Notes: generated by a model from the letters alone, not told the origin. DNA of 20,007 nt from CAKOSP01 sp964372145 (GCA_964372145.1 CAYJPM010000017.1:1-20007), one strand, 5' to 3'; positions 7,034 through 14,308 are shown, counted from the first letter of the stretch. A program made the numbers and translations.

Positions 7034-7057
7034 AACTCTAAAAAAATATTTTGTCAA
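7029..7057 (-). promoter_or_regulatory. Promoter of the zur-znuACB operon
   Basis: On the minus strand: TTGACA (7057-7052), a 17-bp spacer, TAAAAT (7034-7029). The -10 lies inside the operator palindrome, so regulator binding would block polymerase directly. Confidence 0.85.
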
Positions 7058-7062
7058 TTTTA

Positions 7063-7086
7063 TTATAGTAATTTATACTACTATAA
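7063..7086. promoter_or_regulatory. Inverted repeat in the zur/XRE divergent intergenic region
   Basis: TTATAGTA (7063-7070), an 8-bp gap, then TACTATAA (7079-7086): a perfect 8-bp inverted repeat. It is outside the Zur box, just upstream of the -35 of the zur promoter and of the -10 region for the rightward XRE gene. It is a candidate operator for the XRE regulator. Its pairing could also be chance in AT-rich DNA. Confidence 0.4.
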
Positions 7087-7101
7087 ATTTAATTATATTT
7101 A

Positions 7102-7110
7102 TGATAAAAT
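7102..7110 (+). promoter_or_regulatory. Extended -10 promoter of the XRE regulator gene
   Basis: TG-A-TAAAAT with no convincing -35 at the usual distance. The RBS AAGGAG (7123-7128) precedes ATG 7138. Confidence 0.5.
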
Positions 7111-7137
7111 ATATATAACATTTAAGGAGTATATTTA

Positions 7138-7845
7138 ATGAATAATGAAAATGTAGCAAAAGTTATTAAGAAAATAAGAACTGATAATAATTTAACTCAA
7201 AAAGATTTTGCAGACAAATTAGGTGTTACTTTTCAAGCTGTAAGTAAATGGGAAAATAGTAAAAACATTCCTGATATAGCTATATTAAATCAAATATCTG
7301 ATGAATTTAACATTGATTTAAAAAGTATTATTAATGGTGAATTTAATCAAAAAAAAAGAAGTAATAATATATTTAAAATTATATTGTTTTTAATTTTATC
7401 TTTAATAGTTATAGTATTAGGTGTATTGTACTTATTAAAAAATGATGAAATGAATTTAAGAGTGCTATCAACTAATTCAGAAGATTTTAGTGTTAATGGA
7501 TGTGTTGTGTTTAATAATAATAATTCTTCAATTTATATCGATGGATTAAATTATAGTGGTAATGATAATGAAGTTGTATTTGAAAAAATAATGGTAACTT
7601 TATATGAAAAAAATGATGACAAACTAGTGGCTATTGACAATCATATTGTTAATAATGAAAATAAGGAAGTGTTTGAAAAAATAATTGAAAATATTACTTT
7701 TAATGTTACTAATTATTCAGCTACTTGTAAAAGTTTTGAAACTAGTGACTTATATATAGAAGCGGTAGCGGTAAATGAAAATGGTAAGACTACTAATTAT
7801 CAAATTCCATTTACATTTACTGATAGTTGTGTTTGTGAAAATTAA
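7138..7845 (+). CDS. Membrane-anchored XRE-family regulator
   Basis: A 235-residue protein. Residues 6-65 form a Cro/CI-type helix-turn-helix: LTQKDFADKLGVTFQAVSKW (19-38) contains both HTH helices and the SKWENS turn typical of Bacillota XRE regulators. A basic QKKRSN (71-76) precedes one transmembrane helix (about 78-100). The remaining 135 residues are predicted to lie outside the membrane and form a beta-rich domain I do not recognise. That domain holds C122, C197, C231 and C233, which could pair oxidatively. The architecture suggests a one-component sensor that reads an external signal and binds DNA while membrane-tethered. It is divergent from the zur operon with an inverted repeat between them, and its targets are unknown. 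It is followed by its own terminator, so it is probably monocistronic. Confidence 0.8.
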   Translation: MNNENVAKVIKKIRTDNNLTQKDFADKLGVTFQAVSKWENSKNIPDIAILNQISDEFNIDLKSIINGEFNQKKRSNNIFKIILFLILSLIVIVLGVLYLLKNDEMNLRVLSTNSEDFSVNGCVVFNNNNSSIYIDGLNYSGNDNEVVFEKIMVTLYEKNDDKLVAIDNHIVNNENKEVFEKIIENITFNVTNYSATCKSFETSDLYIEAVAVNENGKTTNYQIPFTFTDSCVCEN

Positions 7846-7846
7846 A

Positions 7847-7872
7847 TTGTAAATAATATTTACAGTTTTTTT
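7847..7872 (+). terminator. Intrinsic terminator after the XRE gene
   Basis: TGTAAA/TTTACA stem with a five-base loop (plus an outer T-G pair) followed by seven T. The right arm doubles as the -35 of the cmk promoter. Confidence 0.7.
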
Positions 7873-7886
7873 ATTTATGATATAAT
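7859..7886 (+). promoter_or_regulatory. Promoter of cmk
   Basis: TTTACA (7859-7864), a 16-bp spacer, TATAAT (7881-7886) with TG one base upstream. The -35 lies in the terminator hairpin of the preceding gene. Confidence 0.65.
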
Positions 7887-7913
7887 TAAAAAAGAAGTTA
7901 TTTGGAGGTGTTT

Positions 7914-8606
7914 ATGGCTAATATTATTGCTATTGATGGACCAGCAGGTTCAGGAAAGGGTACTATTGCAAAATTAATTGCACAAAAATTTAATTATGTA
8001 TATATAGATACAGGAGCTATGTATAGAGCAGTTGCTCTTAAATGTTTGAGAAGTAATGTTTTAGATACTGATGAAAAATCTTTATTAGATTTACTAGTAA
8101 AGATTGATATTAAATTTAAAAGTAAAAATGGTATATTTGAAGTATATTTAGATGATGAAAATGTTACTAAAGAAATTAGAACTATGGAAGTAGATGAAGC
8201 AGTTCCTAGATATGCTAAAAATAATCATGTTAGGGATAGAGTTAAAGTTATTCAAAGACATATTAATGATGATACTAATATTGTTATTGAAGGTAGAGAT
8301 ATATGTACTAAAATATTTCCTAATGCTGAAGTAAAAATATTTTTGGATGCATCACTTGAAGTAAGAGCCGAAAGAAGATATAAGCAAAATCAAGAAATGG
8401 GAATTGAGTGTTCATATGAAGAGTTGTATGAAAATATAAAAGTAAGAAGTGAAATGGATGAAAAAAGAGCAAATTCTCCACTTGTTATAGCGGAAGATGC
8501 AACTTATATTGATTCAAGTGATAAAACTATTGAAGAAGTAATTGAAATAATAACTAATTTAATAGAAATTAAAATTAATCAAAAAAACACTTTAGAATTT
8601 AATTAA
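7914..8606 (+). CDS. cmk: Cytidylate (CMP/dCMP) kinase
   Basis: A complete 230-residue CMP kinase that converts CMP/dCMP plus ATP to CDP/dCDP in the cytoplasm. Visible signatures are the P-loop GPAGSGKGT (9-17), the CMP-binding IDTGAMYRAVAL (31-42), EGRDICTKIFPNAEVKIF (the family usually has GRDIGT, here GRDICT), the LID-like RAERRYKQ segment, and SPL...DA..IDSS near the end. ATG 7914 is preferred over the in-frame TTG at 7902 because GGAGGTG (7904-7910) is its ribosome binding site. The next gene has its own -10, so cmk is likely monocistronic. It supplies pyrimidine nucleotides. The triple dCTP-deaminase-like protein also concerns cytosine nucleotides but lies 5 kb away, and no link is implied. 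Confidence 0.95.
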   Translation: MANIIAIDGPAGSGKGTIAKLIAQKFNYVYIDTGAMYRAVALKCLRSNVLDTDEKSLLDLLVKIDIKFKSKNGIFEVYLDDENVTKEIRTMEVDEAVPRYAKNNHVRDRVKVIQRHINDDTNIVIEGRDICTKIFPNAEVKIFLDASLEVRAERRYKQNQEMGIECSYEELYENIKVRSEMDEKRANSPLVIAEDATYIDSSDKTIEEVIEIITNLIEIKINQKNTLEFN

Positions 8607-8627
8607 CTAGTTATAGTTAATTTTTTT
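8603..8627 (+). terminator. Intrinsic terminator of cmk
   Basis: TTAACTA/TAGTTAA 7-bp stem with a GTTA loop, then seven T. The cmk stop codon lies inside the left arm. Confidence 0.75.
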
Positions 8628-8628
8628 A

Positions 8629-8637
8629 TGTTATAAT
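8629..8637 (+). promoter_or_regulatory. Extended -10 promoter of the 662-aa gene
   Basis: TG-T-TATAAT lies two bases after the cmk terminator T-tract. There is no clear -35, and any would lie in the terminator hairpin. The RBS AGGTG (8643-8647) precedes ATG 8653. Confidence 0.5.
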
Positions 8638-8652
8638 AAAGTAGGTGATAAT

Positions 8653-10641
8653 ATGTTTTCAAGTTGGGATAATTTTAAAATAGCATTATCTTCTATGGAC
8701 GGTAGTGAAAGAAATGAATTTATATTAAAAGAAGAGTCTGTAAATTTTCTTTTAGATGTTACTAAAAGACATAACTTAACTTATTTATTTCAAGAATGTG
8801 ATAAAGAATTAATTCTTAAATTTATGACAAATGAAAATATTAATAAAATAAGTCAATCTAGGATAGTGTTAGATAATTTAAATAGTATGTTAACTTCTGG
8901 TAATGAAGCTTTACCTATATTGTTTGAAAATGATTTGTTTTGTAATTTAGTTACTGTTAATTTAATTGAAATTACTTATTATTTATATGCTTTTAATTAT
9001 GAAATGTTTGAAAATTATATATATTATTTAGAAAAAAATCAATTATATGAAAAAATCAATTTATTATTGTCTAAAGTTGATAAAAAAATACAGATGAAAT
9101 ATTTTGAAAATAATGATTTGAAAGAATATATTTTAAATGATTCTTTTTTAAAATTTGATGTAGATGTCATTAGTTATATATTAAATAATAAAATAAACAG
9201 AAATAATGATATTATAAAATTACTTAATTTTAATAATATTAAAAATAAAAAAATAAAATATCCTGATTTTATTTTAGATGATCCTTCATTTGTTAAAAAC
9301 ATTGTTGAAACATATAATTTTTTAAGTTATAGAGAATGTATTAATTCTATGGAAGTAAATAATGATGTTGATCATATAAATCAATCAAGAAAGATATATG
9401 TTGATAATCTTCTTAAAAATATAAATGGTGATGTATTAAAGTTGTATGATGAATTTTTAATATATATAAATAATGCTGAGTTAGATTTTGATACTGTTGC
9501 TAATTTTTTTAAGAATAATACAAGTTCTAGCAGCAAAAGTGATTTTGATTTATTAACATATATTTTAAATCAAATTATAAATGCTGATTTTAATTCATTA
9601 AATGATTTTCTAATTAATGATACTAATTATATAGTATCTAATATGATAGTTGATTATCATTTTCAAGATATATCATTTGATGTTATAAGTAATATTAATA
9701 TTATTTTAAATTATATATCAAGTAGTGGTAGTAAAATTTTATCTGATGAAATGATTGCTTTATATAATGAAGTTTTAAATATTAATGATTTACCAATGGA
9801 AGAAAAATTAAAGTTGCATGAAAAGTTAAAAAAATACAATCATGTTGAAATATTATATGATATTACAAGAAATTCTAAAAATGAATCATATAGTGATATG
9901 AAAAATGAAATGATTAATGAAGATAATTTTCATAAATATAAATTAAATTATTTAAGTGAAGAAAAAGGTATAGATATATATGCAGTAAATGGAACTGATT
10001 TTAAAATGTTAGTTAGATCTTTTAGTTATTCTACAAATGAAGTTATTAATTATAAATTGGATGATTTTATTGATGAAGGAACTTCATTTAGTTATATAGG
10101 TAGTGATAATTTACATACGTTTAAGGATCCGAGAGAAAATTATAATTTAGTGTATACTGATTTTGATATTAATAATATAGTTCATGTTCATCCGACAGAT
10201 TCATTTTCTCATTATAAACATGACTATATTTTAAAAGGTAATGTTAATACTACAAAATATATTAACGATGTATTAACACCTGATGAATTAGTTAATAAAG
10301 GTATTCAATATAATGAAGTTATTATAGCTACTGATAATAAGAATAGTGATTATGAACATGTTAAAAGTAATCCTAAAGCTAGATTTATTTTATGTTATGA
10401 TAATGTTACTCCTGAACAAATTGAAACTGCTAAAAATATGAATCTAGGTATATTTTTAATAGATACTAAAATGTATGAAACTAAAAGAAATGAAAATAGT
10501 ATAAATATGTTTGATAGTATGTCACTTGGTAAAAATTATAAAAAAATGATTTATTATAATGAAGATAGTGAGAAAGTTTTATATGATTATAGATATGAGT
10601 TAATGGAAGAGATAGTAAATAAAAAATATAATGAAAGGTGA
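8653..10641 (+). CDS. Protein of unknown function, 662 aa, with distinct C-terminal domain
   Basis: I do not recognise a named family. Residues 1-420 are Asn/Asp/Leu/Ile-rich and look all-helical, built from short helix pairs, suggesting a helical-repeat scaffold. From about 437 the composition changes to an alpha/beta domain: IDIYAVNGTDFKMLVRSFS (440-458), SFSYIGSDN (478-486), then HVHPTDSFSHYKHD (511-524), and finally RFILCYDNV...NLGIFLIDTKMY (577-608), which reads like a strand-helix-strand unit. The R455, S478-x-S480 and HVHP cluster may mark an active site (an ADP-ribosyltransferase-like arrangement is one speculation). No signal peptide or membrane segment is seen, so it is probably cytoplasmic. 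Its stop is 4 nt before the start of the flavodoxin/ferredoxin gene, whose RBS lies inside this gene, so the two are co-translated. Confidence 0.75.
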   Translation: MFSSWDNFKIALSSMDGSERNEFILKEESVNFLLDVTKRHNLTYLFQECDKELILKFMTNENINKISQSRIVLDNLNSMLTSGNEALPILFENDLFCNLVTVNLIEITYYLYAFNYEMFENYIYYLEKNQLYEKINLLLSKVDKKIQMKYFENNDLKEYILNDSFLKFDVDVISYILNNKINRNNDIIKLLNFNNIKNKKIKYPDFILDDPSFVKNIVETYNFLSYRECINSMEVNNDVDHINQSRKIYVDNLLKNINGDVLKLYDEFLIYINNAELDFDTVANFFKNNTSSSSKSDFDLLTYILNQIINADFNSLNDFLINDTNYIVSNMIVDYHFQDISFDVISNINIILNYISSSGSKILSDEMIALYNEVLNINDLPMEEKLKLHEKLKKYNHVEILYDITRNSKNESYSDMKNEMINEDNFHKYKLNYLSEEKGIDIYAVNGTDFKMLVRSFSYSTNEVINYKLDDFIDEGTSFSYIGSDNLHTFKDPRENYNLVYTDFDINNIVHVHPTDSFSHYKHDYILKGNVNTTKYINDVLTPDELVNKGIQYNEVIIATDNKNSDYEHVKSNPKARFILCYDNVTPEQIETAKNMNLGIFLIDTKMYETKRNENSINMFDSMSLGKNYKKMIYYNEDSEKVLYDYRYELMEEIVNKKYNER

Positions 10642-10645
10642 TTAT

Positions 10646-11383
10646 ATGAAATATCAAATTATGTATTTTAGTCCGACTGGCAATACTTTATATTTAGCTA
10701 AAAAGTTAAGAGATAAATTAAATTGTGAATTAATAAATTTTAATGGCATTGTAGATTGTGATCATTTAATAATAATGAGTTCTATTCATGCATTTAGGAT
10801 ACCTAATTTTTTAGTTAGTAAAATAAATAATATTAAGAAAATTAGTATTATATGTGTTGGATGTAATAAATCATTTGTAAATGATGCGTCTGGTTATAAA
10901 TTAATTAAATATGCTAAGAAAAATAAAATTGATGTTGGTGTTTATAAAATATTAGAAATGCCTTTAACTATTGTTAAAAAATTTGATATTGATTATGGAC
11001 TTAAAATAATTGATGAATCTGTAAAAGAGATTAATGTTATTTATCAAGATATTATTAACAATAATGATAGTGTTATTAACATAAGTTTTAAAAGTAAAAT
11101 TATATCTAAAGTTAATTATATAGAATCTTTTTTTGTAAAGTTATTTGGTTTGGAATTACACGCTAATAAAGATTGTATCAAATGTGGAAAATGTGTCAGA
11201 GATTGTCCGAAGAATAACATAGTTATAAAAGATAAAGTTAAATTTAAATTAAATTGTATGTTATGTATGAATTGTGTTTATAAATGTCCTGTAAAAGCTA
11301 TTCATCCTAGAATATCTAAGTTTATAGAGTTAAAAGATGGATATAATATTGAAAATTATGTGAATTCGACAAATAAAAAATGA
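10646..11383 (+). CDS. EFR1-type flavodoxin-ferredoxin fusion protein
   Basis: A 245-residue cytoplasmic redox protein. The N-terminus is a flavodoxin-like domain with the FMN phosphate loop SPTGNT (9-14) and SSIHAFRIP (45-53), which replaces the usual second FMN loop. The C-terminus is a bacterial 2[4Fe-4S] ferredoxin domain with two classical motifs: C177, C180, C183, C187 (CIKCGKCVRDCP) and C204, C207, C210, C214 (CMLCMNCVYKCP). This arrangement is common in anaerobes (EFR1 family ferrodoxins) and suits electron transfer between Fe-S clusters and flavin; the partner is unknown. The start at 10646 is preferred over ATG 10631 because GAAAGGTG lies directly upstream and the shorter form begins with the flavodoxin strand. 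It is translationally coupled to the 662-aa gene. Confidence 0.9.
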   Translation: MKYQIMYFSPTGNTLYLAKKLRDKLNCELINFNGIVDCDHLIIMSSIHAFRIPNFLVSKINNIKKISIICVGCNKSFVNDASGYKLIKYAKKNKIDVGVYKILEMPLTIVKKFDIDYGLKIIDESVKEINVIYQDIINNNDSVINISFKSKIISKVNYIESFFVKLFGLELHANKDCIKCGKCVRDCPKNNIVIKDKVKFKLNCMLCMNCVYKCPVKAIHPRISKFIELKDGYNIENYVNSTNKK

Positions 11384-11399
11384 TAAATATGTTATTATG

Positions 11400-11408
11400 T
11401 GTTAAAAT
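11400..11408 (+). promoter_or_regulatory. Extended -10 upstream of the ABC exporter gene
   Basis: TG-T-TAAAAT, with no good -35 and no terminator between it and the preceding gene. The RBS AAAGGA (11422-11427 region) precedes ATG 11436. The exporter may also be read through from upstream. Confidence 0.4.
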
Positions 11409-11435
11409 TATTGTTGATATGAAAGGAATATAAAA

Positions 11436-13724
11436 ATGTTAAATATAAAAAAAATAACTAAAAGTTATAGAACGGGTGATTTTGTCCAACATGCTTTAAA
11501 AGGTGTGTCAATAGATTTTAGAAATAATGAATTTGTTTCTATTTTAGGACAAAGTGGAAGTGGTAAAACAACACTTTTAAATATTTTAGGTGGATTGGAT
11601 AGATATGATTCTGGAGATTTACTTATAAATAATACATCTACTAAAAAATTTAAAGATAGAGATTGGGATGCATATAGAAATAATTGTGTTGGATTTATTT
11701 TTCAAAGTTATAATTTGATAACGCATATTTCTATTTTAAGTAATGTAGAAATGGCACTTACATTAAGTAATGTAAGTAAAAGTAAAAGAAGAACTAAAGC
11801 TTTAAAAGCTTTAGATGAAGTGGGTTTAAAGGAGCATGCTCATAAGAAACCTAATCAATTATCTGGTGGTCAAATGCAACGTGTTGCGATTGCAAGAGCT
11901 TTAGTTAATGATCCAGAAATTATTTTAGCTGATGAACCTACGGGTGCTTTAGATACTAAGACTAGTGAACAAATAATGGATTTAATAAAAAAAATTGCAG
12001 AAAAAAAATTAGTTATAATGGTTACTCATAATCCTGAGATAGCTAAAAAATATTCAAGCAGAATTATTGAACTTAAAGACGGAGAAGTTGTTAAAGATTC
12101 AAATGTTTACAAAGGAGAAAAGAATGATTCTAAATTAGTTATAAGAAAAACTAAGATGTCATTTTTTAGTGCAATTAGTTTATCTTTTAACAATATATTA
12201 ACAAAACTTGGAAGAACTACTTTAACTGCATTAGCATCTTCAATAGGAATTATAGGCATAGCATTAATACTTGCTTTATCTAATGGGTTTGATATTCAAA
12301 TTCAAGAATTTGAAAAGAACAGTTTATCTTCTTTACCAATAATGATCACTAAAGAAACAACAGAGTTTACTGAAGATGGAGTTCCTGAAGGAGTTCAAGA
12401 ACTTCAGGAAAAAGAAAGTTTTATAGATGATAAAGTTGTATATCCTAGTAAAAATTTAATAGAGAATACTCATTTAAATAACTTTACTACAGAGTATATT
12501 GATTTAATCGAAGGAATAGAAGAACAGTATGTTTCTGGTATTTCTTATAATATGGGATCTGCTTTTAATATAATATATAAAAATTCAGATAAATATGAAT
12601 ACGCTAATAGTATGTCATCTTCAATGTCTTCGTTTCCAACAACTGATGGTGTAAGTATATTAGATGATAGTTTTGATTTATTACATGGTAATATGCCTAG
12701 TAATATTAATGAAGTAGTTGTTATTTTAGATGAATATAATGGTATACCATCATCAGTTATAAAATTATTAGGGTTAGATAGTGAGCAAGATGAAATAAAT
12801 TTTGATGAATTAATTGGTCAAGAATTTAAAATAGTTTTAAATGATGATTATTATCAAAATATAGGAAATTTTTATGTTCCTAATCAAGATTTAGAAAAAT
12901 TATATAATAATGAAAATTCTATAACTATAACTGTATCTGGTATATTAAGACCTAAAGATGGTGTAGTTACATTTGTACAAAGTGGTATTGCTTATGATGA
13001 AGATTTAATGAATCATGTAATTGATTTAAATATAGATTCTGATATAGTAAATGCTCAAATAGCAGCGGATTATGATGTTATTAGAGGTGAGAAATTCACT
13101 GATGATGAAGAAGGTGTAGCTGCTAAAGATAGTATGATTAATTATTTAGGTGGTTCAAAAACACCTGTAGCAATTCAAATATATCCAACAGATTTTGATG
13201 CAAAAGAAGAAATTACTAAAGTATTAGATGAATATAATGAAGATAAAACTAATGAAGAAAGAATATTATATACAGATTTAGCTGATATGATTACAAGTTT
13301 GTCATCTAATATAATGGATGCAATAACAATTGTATTAGTAGCTTTTTCTGCTATTAGTTTAATAGTATCTTCTATAATGATTGGAATTATAACTTATATA
13401 TCTGTTTTAGAAAGAACTAAAGAAATAGGTATACTAAGAAGTTTAGGTGCTAGAAAAAAAGATATTACTAGAGTATTTAATGCTGAAACATCTTTAATTG
13501 GTATATTTTCAGGGTTACTTGGTATTGGAATAGCGTTGCTTTTATTAATACCTGCAAATATGATAATATTTAGTTTAACTGAACTAGATAATGTCGCAGT
13601 TCTTAATCCTCTACATGCATTAATACTTATTACTGTGAGTTTTGTATTAACTGTATTAGGTGGTGCTATACCAGCTAGAATGGCTAGTAAAAAAGATCCA
13701 GTATTGGCTTTAAGAAGTGAATAA
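11436..13724 (+). CDS. MacB-like ABC transporter, fused ATPase and FtsX-type permease
   Basis: A 762-residue fusion. Residues 1-225 are an ABC ATPase of the MacB/LolD class: Walker A GQSGSGKTT (38-46), Q-loop Gln90, signature LSGGQ (142-146), Walker B ILADE (163-167) and His198. One transmembrane helix follows (about 262-283), then a large extracytoplasmic domain of about 340 residues, then three helices near the C-terminus (about 628-745) with the FtsX-type ERTKEIGILRSLGARKKDI signature between the first two. This 1+3 helix layout is that of type VII mechanotransmission ABC proteins, which work without moving substrate through the membrane core and serve in peptide or antibiotic resistance, lipoprotein release or cell-wall control. 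No partner adaptor is adjacent. The substrate cannot be read from the sequence. Confidence 0.9.
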   Translation: MLNIKKITKSYRTGDFVQHALKGVSIDFRNNEFVSILGQSGSGKTTLLNILGGLDRYDSGDLLINNTSTKKFKDRDWDAYRNNCVGFIFQSYNLITHISILSNVEMALTLSNVSKSKRRTKALKALDEVGLKEHAHKKPNQLSGGQMQRVAIARALVNDPEIILADEPTGALDTKTSEQIMDLIKKIAEKKLVIMVTHNPEIAKKYSSRIIELKDGEVVKDSNVYKGEKNDSKLVIRKTKMSFFSAISLSFNNILTKLGRTTLTALASSIGIIGIALILALSNGFDIQIQEFEKNSLSSLPIMITKETTEFTEDGVPEGVQELQEKESFIDDKVVYPSKNLIENTHLNNFTTEYIDLIEGIEEQYVSGISYNMGSAFNIIYKNSDKYEYANSMSSSMSSFPTTDGVSILDDSFDLLHGNMPSNINEVVVILDEYNGIPSSVIKLLGLDSEQDEINFDELIGQEFKIVLNDDYYQNIGNFYVPNQDLEKLYNNENSITITVSGILRPKDGVVTFVQSGIAYDEDLMNHVIDLNIDSDIVNAQIAADYDVIRGEKFTDDEEGVAAKDSMINYLGGSKTPVAIQIYPTDFDAKEEITKVLDEYNEDKTNEERILYTDLADMITSLSSNIMDAITIVLVAFSAISLIVSSIMIGIITYISVLERTKEIGILRSLGARKKDITRVFNAETSLIGIFSGLLGIGIALLLLIPANMIIFSLTELDNVAVLNPLHALILITVSFVLTVLGGAIPARMASKKDPVLALRSE

Positions 13725-13748
13725 AATTGTTAATTTAACAATTTTTTT
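13724..13748 (+). terminator. Intrinsic terminator of the ABC exporter gene
   Basis: An inverted repeat AAATTGTT/AACAATTT with a five-base loop is followed by a T run to 13748. Confidence 0.75.
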
Positions 13749-13780
13749 CTTAATTTTTATTTAATAATTAATTGCTTTTA

Positions 13781-13794
13781 GACAAATATGTGTC
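13781..13794. promoter_or_regulatory. Near-palindrome upstream of the receiver-domain gene
   Basis: GACAAATATGTGTC is a 14-bp palindrome with one mismatched pair, lying about 50 bp before the candidate -10. It is a possible operator, with no independent support. Confidence 0.25.
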
Positions 13795-13832
13795 AATTTT
13801 GAACAGAAAAGTTTATAATTTTAAATATTTTA

Positions 13833-13841
13833 TGTTAAAAT
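13833..13841 (+). promoter_or_regulatory. Extended -10 promoter of the receiver-domain gene
   Basis: TG-T-TAAAAT with no clear -35. It precedes the RBS GGAGGT (13861-13866) and ATG 13871. Confidence 0.4.
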
Positions 13842-13870
13842 AATTATACTTAAGTTTTCAGGAGGTAAAT

Positions 13871-14245
13871 ATGAATGAACAAATAAGAGTGTTAATAGTA
13901 GACGATAATAAAATGAATGTAAAAATAGCAACTAGATTACTTAGTGAAATAAATTGCATCATAGATGAATGTTATGATGGAATGGAATGCTTAGCGAAAA
14001 TAGATGAGGGTAATAAATATGATATTATTCTTATGGATATAATGATGCCTAATTTAGATGGTTTAGAAACTGTTATTATATTAAAAAGTAAATATAATTT
14101 AAGTACACCGGTTATTGCAGTAACAGCAGATGCTAGTGAAGGTGCTAGAGAAAAATGTATAGAAGCAGGTTGTGTTGAATATATAAGTAAACCTTTGTAC
14201 AAAGATTTACTTATAAATACAGTAAAAAAAATACTTAATATTTAA
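13871..14245 (+). CDS. Stand-alone response-regulator receiver domain
   Basis: A 124-residue CheY-like receiver with no output domain. The acidic pair is D11-D12, the phospho-acceptor is D56 in ILMDIMMP (53-60), the switch Thr is T85 (VTADAS), and the conserved Lys is K107 (SKPLY). All catalytic residues are intact, so phosphorylation is plausible. Length equals a single receiver fold. MNxKIATRLL and the TADAS segment resemble receivers found in hybrid kinases and Spo0F/DivK-like phosphorelay proteins more than flagellar CheY. There is no histidine kinase, phosphotransferase or chemotaxis gene in the window. It has its own promoter-like element and terminators on both sides, so it is a monocistronic orphan. 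Partner and output are unknown. Confidence 0.92.
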   Translation: MNEQIRVLIVDDNKMNVKIATRLLSEINCIIDECYDGMECLAKIDEGNKYDIILMDIMMPNLDGLETVIILKSKYNLSTPVIAVTADASEGAREKCIEAGCVEYISKPLYKDLLINTVKKILNI

Positions 14246-14256
14246 GTATTTTTTTT
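14224..14256 (+). terminator. Intrinsic terminator of the receiver-domain gene
   Basis: An 8-bp stem ATACTTAA/TTAAGTAT (14231-14238 with 14242-14249) with a three-base loop is flanked by an A-run and a T-run. The stop codon lies in the right arm. Confidence 0.75.
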
Positions 14257-14288
14257 AATTCAACTTACGGTTTAGTCAATTCAACTTA
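14257..14288 (+). repeat. Two 11-bp direct repeats spaced 21 bp, candidate operator
   Basis: AATTCAACTTA occurs at 14257-14267 and 14278-14288. The 21-bp period is two helical turns, so both sites face the same side of the DNA. The second copy covers the -35 position of the candidate promoter for the next gene, the geometry expected for a regulator binding tandem half-sites. Confidence 0.5.
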
Positions 14289-14308
14289 TAAATTATTTAT
14301 TTTATATT
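14280..14308 (+). promoter_or_regulatory. Candidate promoter of the thioredoxin-like lipoprotein gene
   Basis: A weak -35 (TTCAAC, 14280-14285), 17 bp, then TATATT (14303-14308). The poor -35 coincides with a direct-repeat copy, which would fit activator dependence (inference). Confidence 0.35.

Noticed and set aside
7001..7057. N-terminal extension of zur to 7057
   Set aside because: It would start in the -35 box and translate across the operator and RBS.
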